From: Gammaproteobacteria bacterium
GTDB taxonomy: Bacteria; Pseudomonadota; Gammaproteobacteria; Eutrophobiales; Eutrophobiaceae
Length of the DNA stretch: 37,231 nucleotides
Assembly: GCA_016179185.1 (NCBI GenBank)
Contig: JACORW010000046.1
Span: forward strand, 1-37,231
Direction: 5' to 3'
Every line of letters starts with the position of its first letter. The first letter of the stretch is position 1. Positions 24,836 through 36,247 of this stretch are shown piece after piece. The notes below the pieces were generated by a model, which saw only the letters and a program-made list of their open reading frames with translations, had not been told where the DNA came from and ran no database searches. The position numbers and the translations under genes were made by a program.

Positions 24836-25247
24836 CGGTGCCGGAAGGGTTGCCGCGCAAGGGCATCTTCTGATCGAAATTCAGCATCAGGTTCAGCTCC
24901 TTGTACAGGACATTCGTTGCCTGGTAATGAACGTATAACTGTTTCGGATCCCCCTTGCCATCGCCTTTAACGACCTCCACCATTTCCTTGAGGTTCTTCT
25001 CCGAGAAGCGCTGAATGTTGGTCGTCGCTTCGATGTTCTTCAGGAACGCCATCGTCACTTCCCGTTCGGACAGGCCGGCCGCCTCGGGGCGCGAAACCAC
25101 GGATTTCATGGCGGATACAATCTGCATTTTTTCGTTATAAAGCGGGAAAGCGCGTACAACGAACAAAACCACGATGCCAATAAAGGAAAGAACGAACAAC
25201 AGCCCGCCCACTGTCATTCCCGATTGCAGTCTGCGTGATTGTCTCAT
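24828..25247 (-). CDS. DUF4845 membrane-anchored protein
   Basis: This 139-aa protein is a DUF4845-type product conventionally found between lepB and rnc in gammaproteobacteria. It has one N-terminal membrane segment (QSGMTVGGLLFVLSFIGIVV, about residues 8-28) with a pilin-like feel but no prepilin-peptidase motif I would trust, then a predicted periplasmic domain. The ATG at 25247 is chosen because GAGG lies about 12 nt upstream and the frame before it is unsupported. No biochemical function is established; the context suggests a connection with lepB rather than with RNA processing. Confidence 0.85.
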   Translation of the reverse strand: MRQSRRLQSGMTVGGLLFVLSFIGIVVLFVVRAFPLYNEKMQIVSAMKSVVSRPEAAGLSEREVTMAFLKNIEATTNIQRFSEKNLKEMVEVVKGDGKGDPKQLYVHYQATNVLYKELNLMLNFDQKMPLRGNPSGTGE

Positions 25248-25299
25248 TAGCGATCGCCTCGGTAGGGAATTCCGTTGACCATTGAGCACCCGGTGCCCG

Positions 25300-26094
25300 T
25301 CACTCCAATATCGTACCAATTCGGTTCCATCTGACGCCACCATTTTTGAAACTCAGGTTCATCCAGATGAAGAACGCCCGGCCGATCAGATTCTCATCCG
25401 GAACAAACCCCCAGTAGCGGCTGTCCCGGCTGTTGTCACGGTTGTCCCCCATTACAAAATAATGCCCTTCCGGGACCACGGTGTCGGCCGCCGGGCCGAG
25501 CCGGTATGGATCGACAAGTATCCCGTGCCGAATCCGGCCCAGGCTCTCTGACTGGCGCAGGAGCGGCCCGCCGCCTTCGACGGCTTCACCCCCTTGCCCA
25601 TCGGCCTCCTGCGGCATCAGTTCCCCGTTCACAAACAGAGATTTGTCCCGGTAAATGATGTGATCCCCGGGCACGCCGACCACCCGCTTTATGAACGGGA
25701 CCGATGGATCTTCGGGGTATCTGAACACCACGATGTCGCCGCGGCGCGGCCGGGTATTCTCCATTACCAGCGTATTCAGCACCGGCAGGCGGATGCCGTA
25801 TTGGTACTTGTTTACGAGAATGAAATCCCCGATCAGCAGAGTCGGCATCATCGAGCCGGAGGGGATGCGGAATGGTTCCACCAGAAACGATCGCAACAGC
25901 AACACGATCAGAAAAACCGGAAAAAAAGAGCGCGAATACTCTGCCCACCAGGGCTCGCCCACCGGCTGCGCCGCCTGCCCGGTCGCCGCCGCGCGCAGCC
26001 GCCGGCGCGGGGCCAGCAGCCAGTGCTCCAGCCCCCATATGAAACCGCTTGCGGCAGTCAGCAGCACCAGTACCGCAGAGAAGTCGAAGGTCAC
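25300..26094 (-). CDS. lepB: Signal peptidase I
   Basis: LepB cleaves Sec and Tat signal peptides at the outer face of the inner membrane. It is 264 aa, shorter than E. coli (324). There are two hydrophobic segments (about 5-24 and 57-72). Catalytic serine S81 is in PSGSMMPTL and lysine K136 in [13 protein letters not shown]; the [17 protein letters not shown] box is near the C-terminus. The GTG start at 26094 overlaps the lepA stop as GTGA. The long in-frame extension to 26232 lies inside lepA and was rejected. Confidence 0.96.
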   Translation of the reverse strand: MTFDFSAVLVLLTAASGFIWGLEHWLLAPRRRLRAAATGQAAQPVGEPWWAEYSRSFFPVFLIVLLLRSFLVEPFRIPSGSMMPTLLIGDFILVNKYQYGIRLPVLNTLVMENTRPRRGDIVVFRYPEDPSVPFIKRVVGVPGDHIIYRDKSLFVNGELMPQEADGQGGEAVEGGGPLLRQSESLGRIRHGILVDPYRLGPAADTVVPEGHYFVMGDNRDNSRDSRYWGFVPDENLIGRAFFIWMNLSFKNGGVRWNRIGTILE

Positions 26095-27887
26095 TGTCCT
26101 TTCCCCACTTGCAGGATGGCCATGAATGCCGATTGCGGGATTTCCACGGTACCGAACTGTTTCATGCGTCGCTTCCCTTCCTTTTGTTTTTCCAGCAGCT
26201 TGCGCTTCCTCGTTACGTCGCCGCCGTAGCACTTCGCCAGCACGTTCTTGCGCAACGCCTTGATGGTTTCCCGGGCGACTATCCTGGAGCCGATGGCGGC
26301 CTGGACCGCGATCTCGAACATCTGGCGCGGGATCAACTCCTTCATTTTCTCGGTCAGCTCACGCCCGCGGCGTTGGGCAAAATCGCGATGCACGATACTC
26401 GACAGGGCGTCGACCTTCTCTCCGTTTATCAAAATATCCAGTTTTACCATGTCCGCGACCTGATAACGGAGGAACTGGTAATCGAAAGACGCGTACCCGC
26501 GGCTCACGGACTTGAGCCGATCGAAAAAATCGAGCACGACTTCGTTCAGCGGCAATTCAACGGCAAGCGACACCTGCTGCCCGATGTAGTGCATTTTTTT
26601 CTGCACCCCGCGTTTTTCCATGCACAGCGACAGCACGTTTCCCAGGTACGCGCTGGGCAGGAGCAGGTCGGCGTTTATGACCGGTTCCCGGATCTCGGTG
26701 ACCCGCTCCACCGCCGGCAGATTGGCGGGATTGTCGATCTGAAGCACCTCCCCCTCCGCTGTCAGCACTTCATAGACGACCGTGGGCGCCGTTGTGATCA
26801 AATTCAGATCGTATTCGCGCTCAAGTCGTTCCTGGACGATTTCCATGTGCAACATGCCAAGAAAACCGCAGCGAAATCCGAACCCCAGCGCCTGGGACGT
26901 CTCGGGTTCGTAATGCAGAGCGGCGTCATTCAGGCGCAGCTTTGCCAGCGCCTCCCGCAGATCCTCATAATCCGCGGAATCCACCGGGTAAAGCCCGGCA
27001 AACACCCGCGGTTTGATGGACTTGAATCCCGGTAAAGGCTGTGTTGCGGGGTTGCGGGAGGAAGTCAGTGTATCCCCCACCGGGGCGCCGTGAATCTCCT
27101 TGATTCCGGCGACCACGTAGCCGACCTCCCCCGCCTCCAGCGAATCCCTGCGAACCCGCTTCGGTGTGCTGATGCCGAGTTCCGTCACCTCATGATCGCG
27201 ACCCGTGGACAGGACGCGGATTTTTTCTCCCTGATTGACCCGCCCGTCAACGACCCGCACCAGCGACACGACGCCCAGGTAATTGTCGAACCAGGAGTCA
27301 ATGATGAGTGCCTTCAGCGGACCGTCCGGCCTGCCCTGCGGCGGCGGGACGCGCGCGATCAGTTCCTCAAGAAGCTCCGGTACGCCCTGCCCGGATTTTG
27401 CGCTGACCCGGATTGCGTTCCGCGCCTCGATGCCGATGATTTCCTCGATTTGTCTCGCCACCCGATCCGGATCGGCCGCCGGAAGGTCGATTTTGTTCAA
27501 CACCGGCACGATTTCCAGGTTGGCCGCCATTGCCGTCATGCAATTGGCCACGGTCTGCGCTTCCACCCCCTGGGCGGCATCCACGACCAGCAGGGCGCCC
27601 TCGCATGCGGCAAGCGATCGTGACACCTCGTAGCTGAAATCCACGTGTCCGGGCGTGTCGATGAGGTTGAGCTGATAATCGCGTCCGTCATGGGCCCGGT
27701 AGTTGAGCGTCACGCTCTGGGACTTGATGGTAATGCCGCGTTCGCGCTCCAGATCCATGGAGTCCAGGACCTGCTCATGCATTTCCCGTTCGCTCAACCC
27801 TCCGCAAAGCTGAATAAACCGATCGGCCAGCGTTGATTTGCCGTGATCAATATGGGCGATGATGGAAAAATTTCGAATGTGTTCCAC
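26091..27887 (-). CDS. lepA: Elongation factor 4 (LepA)
   Basis: LepA is a ribosome-associated GTPase linked to back-translocation and 30S assembly. It is 598 aa against 599 in E. coli. G1 is AHIDHGKST (11-19), G3 is DTPGHVDF, and G4 is [12 protein letters not shown]. Domains II, III, V and the LepA-specific C-terminal domain ([26 protein letters not shown]) follow. I chose GTG at 27887 because it starts the conserved [19 protein letters not shown]; the longer frame to 28007 has no similarity. The 207-bp gap to mucD holds a probable promoter. Confidence 0.96.
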   Translation of the reverse strand: MEHIRNFSIIAHIDHGKSTLADRFIQLCGGLSEREMHEQVLDSMDLERERGITIKSQSVTLNYRAHDGRDYQLNLIDTPGHVDFSYEVSRSLAACEGALLVVDAAQGVEAQTVANCMTAMAANLEIVPVLNKIDLPAADPDRVARQIEEIIGIEARNAIRVSAKSGQGVPELLEELIARVPPPQGRPDGPLKALIIDSWFDNYLGVVSLVRVVDGRVNQGEKIRVLSTGRDHEVTELGISTPKRVRRDSLEAGEVGYVVAGIKEIHGAPVGDTLTSSRNPATQPLPGFKSIKPRVFAGLYPVDSADYEDLREALAKLRLNDAALHYEPETSQALGFGFRCGFLGMLHMEIVQERLEREYDLNLITTAPTVVYEVLTAEGEVLQIDNPANLPAVERVTEIREPVINADLLLPSAYLGNVLSLCMEKRGVQKKMHYIGQQVSLAVELPLNEVVLDFFDRLKSVSRGYASFDYQFLRYQVADMVKLDILINGEKVDALSSIVHRDFAQRRGRELTEKMKELIPRQMFEIAVQAAIGSRIVARETIKALRKNVLAKCYGGDVTRKRKLLEKQKEGKRRMKQFGTVEIPQSAFMAILQVGKGQ

Positions 27888-27991
27888 GGGAGATTTTTCC
27901 GGTCGGGCCGCGCCATGCCGCCCGCATCGCGAGGTTGGTTTCCGCGAATGTGCCAGGCTCGGGGGGAACGCGGCGGCGCGGGCGGCGCGCG

Positions 27992-28020
27992 ATTCTAGCT
28001 GATTCACCGGCTGACATAAA
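27992..28020 (-). promoter_or_regulatory. Candidate sigma-70 promoter for lepA-lepB
   Basis: On the minus strand TAGAAT (plus 27992-27997, five of six to the -10 consensus) follows TTTATG (plus 28015-28020, a weak -35) at 17 bp. The predicted start is near 27985, about 98 nt before the lepA GTG. The strong -10 and correct spacing support it; the -35 is poor. Confidence 0.4.
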
Positions 28021-28067
28021 CCACCGGCAGCCGATCGGCGAAGCGCGCGCGAATCCTGAACGGGTCT

Positions 28068-28081
28068 CCGGACCGGTCCGG
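28068..28081. repeat. 14-bp perfect palindrome after mucD
   Basis: CCGGACCGGTCCGG is a perfect palindrome centred between mucD (stop at 28095) and the lepA promoter. It could form an RNA stem ending the sigma-E transcript, but no T-run follows, and a palindrome without a loop makes a poor hairpin. A protein-binding site is the alternative. Confidence 0.4.
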
Positions 28082-28094
28082 GACGGTTCCTGGT

Positions 28095-29561
28095 TTACTT
28101 GGGGATGCGCAACGCGAGAAATATGGGATTGCCCCGGCGCTGCACCAATACCGGTATCGATCGATCGGGGGGCAGCTCCTTGACCAGGGCATTGAACTGG
28201 CTGACCGAGGCAACCTTGGTGCCGTTGATCATCAGTATGACATCACCCCGTTGCATGCCTGCGTCTGCCGCCGGCCCTTCATGCACGGCCGATACGAATA
28301 CACCGGATCCGGTCAATTCCAGTTCCTTGCGCTGGGCCTCGGTCGGGTCCTGGACCTCGACGTTCAACGGGTTGTCCGCCGGCATGGGACGCTTCCCCTG
28401 CTCTTCCGCCTTGCCCATGTCGGGCTGGTCCGGCAATTCGGCCACGGTCACCTGGACATTGATGTTCCTGCCGCGCCGGACGATGTCGACGCCGGCCCTG
28501 GCCCCGATCTTTGCAGCGCCGACGAGTGGCGGCAATTCCGAGGAATTGCCGATTTCCCGGCCGTTGAACTTTACGATCACGTCGCCTACTTCAATGCCGG
28601 CCTCCGCAGCGGGGCTGTCCTGCAACACCCTGGACACGAGCGCACCCTGCGGCCGTTCCATCTTGAACGATTCCGCCAGTTCCCGCGTGACGTCCTGTAT
28701 CAACACGCCGAGCCAGCCGCGGCTGACGCGCCCGGTGTCGCGCAGTTGCCGGTAAACGTCCTGGGCGACGTTGATGGGCACCGCAAATGACAGCCCCATG
28801 TAGCCGCCGGTTCGGGAATAGATCTGGGAATTCACACCGACAACTTCGCCGTCCAGATTGAACAGCGGCCCGCCGGAGTTGCCCGGATTGATGGCCACGT
28901 CGGTCTGGATGAAAGGTATGTAATTCTCGTTTGGCAGGCTGCGCCCGATGGCGCTGACGATGCCGGCCGTCACCGATCGTTCAAAACCGAACGGCGAACC
29001 AATCGCCAGCACCCACTCCCCTACGCGCAACCTGGAGGAGTCACCCAGCCTCACCGCCGGCAGTCCGTTCGCGTCCACCTTCAATACCGCGATGTCACTG
29101 CGGTCATCCATGCCCACCAGTTCGGCTTTCAGTTCGCGCCGATCGAACAGGCGCACGATTATCTCGGCGCCGTCCTTTACCACATGGGCATTGGTGATGA
29201 CGTAACCGTCGCCGGCGATGATGAAGCCGGAACCTGATGTGGCCCGCTCCGGCCGCGGGCGGCGATCCTCGGGCATCTGCTCCAGGAATTTGCGGAAGAA
29301 CTCGTACATGGGGCTGTCTTCCGGAATATCCGGCATTCCGAACATGTGCGGCAGGCCCGCGCCCTCCTTCGGCGTCACGCTGATGTTGACCACGGATGGG
29401 GAATTGCTGTCTGCGAGCTGCGTGAATTCCGGCAGATCCCGCGCGCGCGCCCCGGGCGGCGCAAACAGCATCAGCAACAGGAGCAGCGGGGCGAACACCC
29501 CCGCGCCGGGATCACGCGGTCGGCGGGCGACGGCCGGATTCTCAACGGGCGGCAGGTCCAC
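28095..29561 (-). CDS. mucD: Periplasmic serine protease MucD / DegQ (HtrA family)
   Basis: This HtrA-type periplasmic protease/chaperone, 488 aa, degrades misfolded envelope proteins and feeds back on sigma-E signalling. The N-terminus has a hydrophobic signal region (about 20-37) with likely cleavage near ARA|RD. The catalytic triad is H126 (ITNAHVV), D156 (DDRSDIAV) and S229 (NPGNSGGPLF). Two PDZ domains follow (about 270-360 and 390-480). It starts with GTG, 6 bp after the rseB stop. The rseB-mucD adjacency with no rseC/mucC between them differs from the five-gene Pseudomonas operon. Confidence 0.95.
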   Translation of the reverse strand: MDLPPVENPAVARRPRDPGAGVFAPLLLLLMLFAPPGARARDLPEFTQLADSNSPSVVNISVTPKEGAGLPHMFGMPDIPEDSPMYEFFRKFLEQMPEDRRPRPERATSGSGFIIAGDGYVITNAHVVKDGAEIIVRLFDRRELKAELVGMDDRSDIAVLKVDANGLPAVRLGDSSRLRVGEWVLAIGSPFGFERSVTAGIVSAIGRSLPNENYIPFIQTDVAINPGNSGGPLFNLDGEVVGVNSQIYSRTGGYMGLSFAVPINVAQDVYRQLRDTGRVSRGWLGVLIQDVTRELAESFKMERPQGALVSRVLQDSPAAEAGIEVGDVIVKFNGREIGNSSELPPLVGAAKIGARAGVDIVRRGRNINVQVTVAELPDQPDMGKAEEQGKRPMPADNPLNVEVQDPTEAQRKELELTGSGVFVSAVHEGPAADAGMQRGDVILMINGTKVASVSQFNALVKELPPDRSIPVLVQRRGNPIFLALRIPK

Positions 29562-29567
29562 GCAGGC

Positions 29568-30578
29568 TTACTGGGAAACGACGGAGTTTGCGATGCGTTG
29601 CACGGTGGCGGGTGGCACTTCGCCAACCGCGGTGATCTGGTGCCCGCGCACCAGGCGGCCGAAGGCGTTTACCCCGCCGATTTTCAGCGGACCCAGCTGT
29701 GGCGCTTCATCGCCTACCCGCTCCACGAAAATCGAGACGCTGGACATCCCGTCCGTGTAGGCCAGATGATCCAGGGTGTCGCCGGAGCCGGCCAGCGACC
29801 GGCGCTCGTGGTGACTTATGTGAAAACCTTCCGGCATCCAGGTCACCTGCCAGCGGCCGTCTGCCGCCGGGCGCCCCTCCCCTGCCGGGGCCGCGTGCAT
29901 CCACCTAAATCCCTGGCCGGAGAAACCCGGCTGCAGGTCTGAATCCGCTATCTCGGGCAACACTTCGATCTGTGTAAACATGACCTCTTCAATGGTGGAC
30001 CCGAAATGACTGCGCAATTCGGTCCTGAGCGGAAGGAAGGATTCCTTGTCGATCGAAAACCGGTATCCGTAACGGTAAATGTCCCGCGCCAGAACGCCGA
30101 CCACCCAGGTATCCCGCCCGGCGACGCGTTCCTCGCCCGCCACCGTGAACGTGTAGCCGGCGGCGAACCGTTCTACCGGTTCCGGCAACTGCACGATATA
30201 GCGGCGCGGCCCGGTCTTCTCGACCATTACGACCTGATTCTCGGGGTAGATGCAGGTTACCGTTTCCTTGTTGCGGATCACCTCGCGCGGCGTGCCGTTG
30301 AGTGAAATCAGCCGCTCCTGCTCCGCATCGGCGCCGCCACGCTGAATGATGCGGATGCTGTCGGTCTGGGGCCCGATCCGGTAAATGAAAACGCCGGCGT
30401 AATTCGCGGTGCGTACCGCCCGCGACATTTTGTTGAGCAGATCGAATGCCCGGGCTGAAGATGGTTCGACGCCGGGCGCCGGCAGCGAGAACAGCAGGAG
30501 CAGGACTAGTCCTGCATGGCGGCGGAAAGGCAAGGAATCAGAAGTTTTGATCTTGATCTTCCGCAATGATTCGCACAT
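29568..30578 (-). CDS. rseB: Sigma-E regulatory protein RseB / MucB
   Basis: RseB/MucB is a periplasmic protein that binds and protects the anti-sigma factor RseA from DegS/AlgW cleavage and senses lipopolysaccharide and lipoprotein defects. It is 336 aa as drawn. A signal peptide core is at residues 22-33. The MucB/RseB N-terminal domain is clear (RAVRTANYAGVFIY, VEKTGPRRY, RYGYRFSIDKESFLPLRTEL). The C-terminal domain has VTWMPEGF and VFVER-like strands. The ATG start at 30578 overlaps rseA by 41 nt; a TTG at 30530, just past the rseA stop, is an alternative that would shorten the pre-signal region. Neither has a strong ribosome binding site. Confidence 0.93.
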   Translation of the reverse strand: MCESLRKIKIKTSDSLPFRRHAGLVLLLLFSLPAPGVEPSSARAFDLLNKMSRAVRTANYAGVFIYRIGPQTDSIRIIQRGGADAEQERLISLNGTPREVIRNKETVTCIYPENQVVMVEKTGPRRYIVQLPEPVERFAAGYTFTVAGEERVAGRDTWVVGVLARDIYRYGYRFSIDKESFLPLRTELRSHFGSTIEEVMFTQIEVLPEIADSDLQPGFSGQGFRWMHAAPAGEGRPAADGRWQVTWMPEGFHISHHERRSLAGSGDTLDHLAYTDGMSSVSIFVERVGDEAPQLGPLKIGGVNAFGRLVRGHQITAVGEVPPATVQRIANSVVSQ

Positions 30579-31119
30579 ACGGCGGCATTCCCTGGACGGC
30601 GTTGTTGGTGCGCTGTTCGTTGTGGTTGATCAGATAGCGATTCAATCGGGAGTTGGCCTCGCTCATCGGCGTGGCCGGCCGCAGAACCCGCGCGCTGTCC
30701 CTGCCCAAGGCCAGATTGATCTGCCCGCCGCTGCCGCCATGAGCCACCGGCGCATGCGCGACCGCCTGCGCGCCCGCGCTGTCGGTCCGATTCATCTGGA
30801 TACCGATCAGCGCCAGTGTTGCGACCGAGGCCGCAATCGCCATGCCGACCAGAGGCTTCAGCCAGGCATGCCGCGCAGCGCGATCCGGGGCGGCGACGAT
30901 GGCAGGCTCATTGCGCAACGCCACCGAAATCCGGTTGGTCAGGGCCGGGTCCAGATAGCGCGGCAAGCTCCCGCGCAGGCAGTCGGAGATGATGTGATAG
31001 CGGCCCCAGACTCCCCGCATTCCCTCGTCGCGGCTCCAGCCGCCCAATGCGCCGGCGTCAGTCTCATCCGCCTCGCCGTCCATCAACGCCGACAGGGCTT
31101 CCAGTCTTTTATCAATCAT
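30538..31119 (-). CDS. rseA: Anti-sigma-E factor RseA / MucA
   Basis: This single-pass inner-membrane protein holds the sigma-E factor inactive until envelope stress triggers its proteolysis. It is 193 aa. The N-terminal cytoplasmic domain is diagnostic: MIDKRLEALSALMDGEADE, then WGRYHIISDCLRG. One membrane segment spans about residues 86-107 (WLKPLVGMAIAASVATLALI). The periplasmic tail, about 85 aa, has the RLNRYLINHNEQ region typical of MucA. The gap to rpoE is 9 bp. Confidence 0.94.
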   Translation of the reverse strand: MIDKRLEALSALMDGEADETDAGALGGWSRDEGMRGVWGRYHIISDCLRGSLPRYLDPALTNRISVALRNEPAIVAAPDRAARHAWLKPLVGMAIAASVATLALIGIQMNRTDSAGAQAVAHAPVAHGGSGGQINLALGRDSARVLRPATPMSEANSRLNRYLINHNEQRTNNAVQGMPPYVRIIAEDQDQNF

Positions 31120-31128
31120 GGCGATGCC

Positions 31129-31707
31129 TCAACTACCCAGTAATGGTTTCAATTCCCGGTCTATGGCCTCGCGGGCCCGGAAAATCCGCGACCGGACGGT
31201 TCCCACCGGGCAATCCATCGCGACGGCGATTTCCTCATAGCTTAACCCGTCCAGCTCCCGCAAAGTGATGGCCATGCGCAGATCCTCCGGCAGCGCCTGT
31301 ATCGCAGCCGCCACGGTGTTCTGTATTTCCTCCGTCAGCAACAGGTGTTCCGGCGTTGCGACGTCCACCTTTGCGCTCTCCAGCTCATACTGTTCCAGCT
31401 CCGGGTCCGGAGAATCCATTTCCTGCGGCCGTCGCATCTGCGCCGCCAGGTAATTCTTGGCCGTGTTCACCGCGATCCGGTACATCCACGTATAAAACGC
31501 GCTGTCCCCCCGGAAACTGGGGAGGGCGCGATAGGCCTTCAGGAACGCTTCCTGTGTGACATCCAAAGCATCGGTTGGGTTCCGCACAAAACGCGATACC
31601 AAGCTGATAATGCGGGACTGGTAGCGCAAGACCAGCGCATCGAAGGCTGCCTTTTCGCCCCGCTTGACGCGCTGCACCAAAATCTGGTCTGTGTCCTGAC
31701 CGCCCAT
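31129..31707 (-). CDS. rpoE: RNA polymerase sigma-E factor (RpoE / AlgU)
   Basis: This group 4 (ECF) sigma factor directs transcription of envelope-stress genes. It is 192 aa, as in E. coli (191). Region 2 is unmistakable (DVTQEAFLKAYRAL, then FRGDSAFYTWMYRIAVNTAKNYL, residues about 49-90). Region 4 carries LPEDLRMAITLRELDGLSYEEIAVAMDCPVGTVRSRIFRAREAID near the C-terminus (residues about 137-182). The ATG at 31707 gives the family start; the longer frame to 31782 is unsupported. It heads the rpoE-rseA-rseB-mucD series and is divergent from nadB, the classical E. coli layout. Confidence 0.97.
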   Translation of the reverse strand: MGGQDTDQILVQRVKRGEKAAFDALVLRYQSRIISLVSRFVRNPTDALDVTQEAFLKAYRALPSFRGDSAFYTWMYRIAVNTAKNYLAAQMRRPQEMDSPDPELEQYELESAKVDVATPEHLLLTEEIQNTVAAAIQALPEDLRMAITLRELDGLSYEEIAVAMDCPVGTVRSRIFRAREAIDRELKPLLGS

Positions 31708-31767
31708 GTGGAACCTGTCTGTCTGGAAGGTCTGGCCGGGAGGCGCGTGCCCATAAGGAGTCGGGCA

Positions 31768-31795
31768 TGGCGAAATCGGCAATGGACCAAGTTTC
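31768..31795 (-). promoter_or_regulatory. Candidate sigma-E autoregulatory promoter for rpoE
   Basis: In the 139-bp rpoE-nadB gap the minus strand has GAAACTT (plus 31789-31795), then 15 bp, then TCGCCA (plus 31768-31773). This resembles the sigma-E consensus GGAACTT with TCTGA 15-17 bp downstream. rpoE is autoregulated in E. coli and Pseudomonas, which makes this expected, but the -10 match is weak. Confidence 0.3.
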
Positions 31796-31846
31796 TGTTC
31801 TAATCAATGGCTTAGGATTTTTTTTATCTATATTATCTCAATACTT

Positions 31847-33463
31847 ATGGGCAACCAACTGACGTTTGACGTCCTGGTCATTGGCAGCGGGGCCGCGGGC
31901 CTCAGTGTGGCCCTGCAGCTGGCTGATTCCGGGCAGGTCGCGGTCCTGTCCAAGGACACCCTTTCCGAAGGCGCGACCTTCTATGCCCAGGGGGGTGTAT
32001 CCGCCGTCCGCGACGCCGGCGATTCCGTGGAGTCCCATGTCCAGGACACCCTGGAGGCCGGCGCCGGTCTGTGCCGCGAGGAGGTCGTCCGGTACGTCGT
32101 GCAGAACGGGCCGGCAAGCGTCCAGTGGCTGGATCGCATCGGGGTCAACTTCACCCGCGAACCGGGTGGCAGCGAATACCACCTCCACCAGGAGGGCGGG
32201 CACAGCCACCGGCGCATCGTGCATTCCGCCGACGCCACCGGCCGCGCCATCGAAACCACGCTTGAAGATCAGGCCCGGCGCCATCCCAATATCGGGCTGT
32301 TTGAACACCACGTGGCCGTGGATCTGATTACCGGGCGTCACGTCGGTGCCGGAAACGGCCGCTGCCTGGGTGCCTATGTATTCAACCGGAAATCGGGAAG
32401 GGTGAGCGTATTTCGCGCGCGCTTCACGGTCCTGGCTACCGGCGGGGCGGGCAAGGTCTACCTCTACACCAGCAATCCCGATATCTGCACCGGAGACGGC
32501 ATCGCAATGGCCTGGCGCGCCGGCTGCCGGATTGCCAACATGGAGTTCATTCAGTTCCATCCGACCTGTCTGTTTCACGCGGCGGCAAAGTCGTTTCTGA
32601 TTTCCGAGGCATTGCGCGGCGAAGGTGCGCACCTGCTGCTGCCGGATGGCGCGCGCTTCATGCCCCATTTTGACGCGCGCGCCGAGCTGGCGCCGCGCGA
32701 TATCGTCGCGCGCGCCATCGATCATGAAATGAAGCGGCTCGGAAGCGAGTGCGTTTACCTGGACATCAGCCATCGGCCGGCGGATTTCATCATCGAGCAC
32801 TTTCCCACCATCTACGCGCGCTGCCTGCAATACGGTTTTGACATCACCAGACAGCGCATCCCCGTGGTGCCCGCGGCTCATTACACCTGCGGCGGCGTGA
32901 TGATCGATCTGCACGGCCGGGCGGATGTGGAATGCCTGTATGCCATTGGCGAGGTGTCCTGTTCGGGGCTGCACGGCGCGAATCGCATGGCCAGCAACTC
33001 GCTGCTGGAGTGTGTGGTATTCGGCAGCGCGGCCGCGGCCGATATCCGGGCGCGGATGGCGGGCGTTCCCCCGCCTCCTCCAGCGCCTGAGTGGGACGAG
33101 AGCCAGGTTTCGGATTCCGACGAGGAAGTCGTCGTCGCCCACAACTGGGAGGAAATCCGGCGCTTCATGTGGGATTACGTCGGGATCGTGCGTTCGAACA
33201 AGCGTCTGCAGCGCGCCCGCAACCGCGCGCGGCTGCTCCGGGCCGAGATCCAGGATTACTACGGAAACTTCCGGCTTACCAATGATCTGATCGAGCTGCG
33301 CAATCTGGCGGATGTGGCGGGGCTCATAGTCGAGTCGGCCTTCCTGCGCCGGGAGAGCCGCGGCTTGCACTATTCGCTGGATTATCCCGCCGCCGACCGG
33401 GGCACCCTGGCCCGGGATACCGTGCTCGGGCCGAAACTGCGTGACGGTCGGTCGCCTGACTGA
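31847..33463 (+). CDS. nadB: L-aspartate oxidase
   Basis: NadB is the FAD-dependent enzyme that oxidises L-aspartate to iminoaspartate for NAD synthesis. It is 538 aa against 540 in E. coli. The FAD-binding motif [10 protein letters not shown] is at residues 11-20; [40 protein letters not shown] and [18 protein letters not shown] follow in family order, ending with a helical C-terminal domain. No Shine-Dalgarno sequence precedes the ATG: the 40 bases upstream are A/T-rich, with a run of eight T. Its partner nadA is not in this window. It converges with ligA with only 6 bp between stop codons. Confidence 0.97.
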   Translation: MGNQLTFDVLVIGSGAAGLSVALQLADSGQVAVLSKDTLSEGATFYAQGGVSAVRDAGDSVESHVQDTLEAGAGLCREEVVRYVVQNGPASVQWLDRIGVNFTREPGGSEYHLHQEGGHSHRRIVHSADATGRAIETTLEDQARRHPNIGLFEHHVAVDLITGRHVGAGNGRCLGAYVFNRKSGRVSVFRARFTVLATGGAGKVYLYTSNPDICTGDGIAMAWRAGCRIANMEFIQFHPTCLFHAAAKSFLISEALRGEGAHLLLPDGARFMPHFDARAELAPRDIVARAIDHEMKRLGSECVYLDISHRPADFIIEHFPTIYARCLQYGFDITRQRIPVVPAAHYTCGGVMIDLHGRADVECLYAIGEVSCSGLHGANRMASNSLLECVVFGSAAAADIRARMAGVPPPPPAPEWDESQVSDSDEEVVVAHNWEEIRRFMWDYVGIVRSNKRLQRARNRARLLRAEIQDYYGNFRLTNDLIELRNLADVAGLIVESAFLRRESRGLHYSLDYPAADRGTLARDTVLGPKLRDGRSPD

Positions 33464-33469
33464 AGCGTA

Positions 33470-35491
<2,022 letters not shown>

Positions 35492-36154
35492 TCACTTTTC
35501 TCCGGCACCGGCCTTCCGGCGCAGGGCGACAATTGCGGCCGCGTCCAACGGCCGGTGGTCGGGTCCATGGACCTTTCCGCCCAGGCTCACGGCAAGCACC
35601 TCTGCCGTGCGCAGCATCAGATCCAGCACCATGGCCGCATCCGACGCGGCCGGCAACGTCATGAACAGCGTCAGGCCCCGGATGCGCCCGGTTGCATCCG
35701 CGCGATCCAGCGTGCCCGGCTTCATCATGTCCGCCATGCTGAACAACGGTGCGCTGCCGCCGGCTCCCGGCATCTCGAATACCCGGCGGCTGCCGTGGAT
35801 CAGGCCGGCGGACTCCGCGGCGGCAAACACCGCGGGAACGGCGAATGTCGTCTGCGCCGCGGTTTCCACGTGGATGGCAATGAAATCCGGCGCCCCGGGA
35901 TCCGTGGACCTCGCGCCGCCGGTGTCGTTCCAATCGGGCCTGGGCCGGATGGGGGGCAGCGACAGTTCACGGCCGTCCGCGTCAGAATCGCCCGCGGCGA
36001 TCCCGGCCGGATAGTCGCCGTCATCACTATCATCTGTCCGCCGGAGGATCATGCCGGCGCGGCGGGCCAGGCGTTCCCGGCGCAGCTCCACCAGCCAGAT
36101 CACCGCCACCAGCGCCGCGCCGGCCGCCAGCAGGATCAGTCGCAGCTCATCCAT
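35492..36154 (-). CDS. zipA: Cell division protein ZipA
   Basis: ZipA anchors FtsZ to the inner membrane at the division site; it is restricted to gammaproteobacteria. It is 220 aa, shorter than E. coli (328) because the Pro/Gln-rich linker is only about 50 aa. An N-terminal membrane segment (about 5-25, LRLILLAAGAALVAVIWLVE) leads into a basic stretch (RRERLARR). The C-terminal FtsZ-binding domain (about 85-215) has FIAIHV, SRRVFEMPG, PLFSMADMMKPGTLD and GLTLFMTLP. The ATG at 36154 is chosen because it places the membrane segment at the N-terminus. It lies between smc and ligA, the standard order. Confidence 0.93.
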   Translation of the reverse strand: MDELRLILLAAGAALVAVIWLVELRRERLARRAGMILRRTDDSDDGDYPAGIAAGDSDADGRELSLPPIRPRPDWNDTGGARSTDPGAPDFIAIHVETAAQTTFAVPAVFAAAESAGLIHGSRRVFEMPGAGGSAPLFSMADMMKPGTLDRADATGRIRGLTLFMTLPAASDAAMVLDLMLRTAEVLAVSLGGKVHGPDHRPLDAAAIVALRRKAGAGEK

Positions 36155-36192
36155 GGGCGGATCTGAATACCAGGCGCCCGACGGAGCACAAC

Positions 36193-36211
36193 TCCCGCCC
36201 CCGGGGCGGGA
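36193..36211. repeat. GC-rich hairpin in the smc-zipA gap
   Basis: TCCCGCCCC (36193-36201) and GGGGCGGGA (36203-36211) form a perfect 9-bp inverted repeat around one base, within the 93-bp gap between smc and zipA. There is no T-run, so it is not a standard intrinsic terminator; it could slow or process the transcript so that zipA-ligA and smc levels differ. Nothing else recognisable lies in the gap. Confidence 0.55.
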
Positions 36212-36247
36212 ACTGCGCCGCACAGGGACGCTGCCCGATCATGTGCC

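Noticed and set aside
31838..33370. A 510-codon open frame antisense to nadB
   Set aside because: It is the complementary shadow of nadB, which has full family motifs; the antisense product resembles nothing and is an artefact of GC-rich codon bias.
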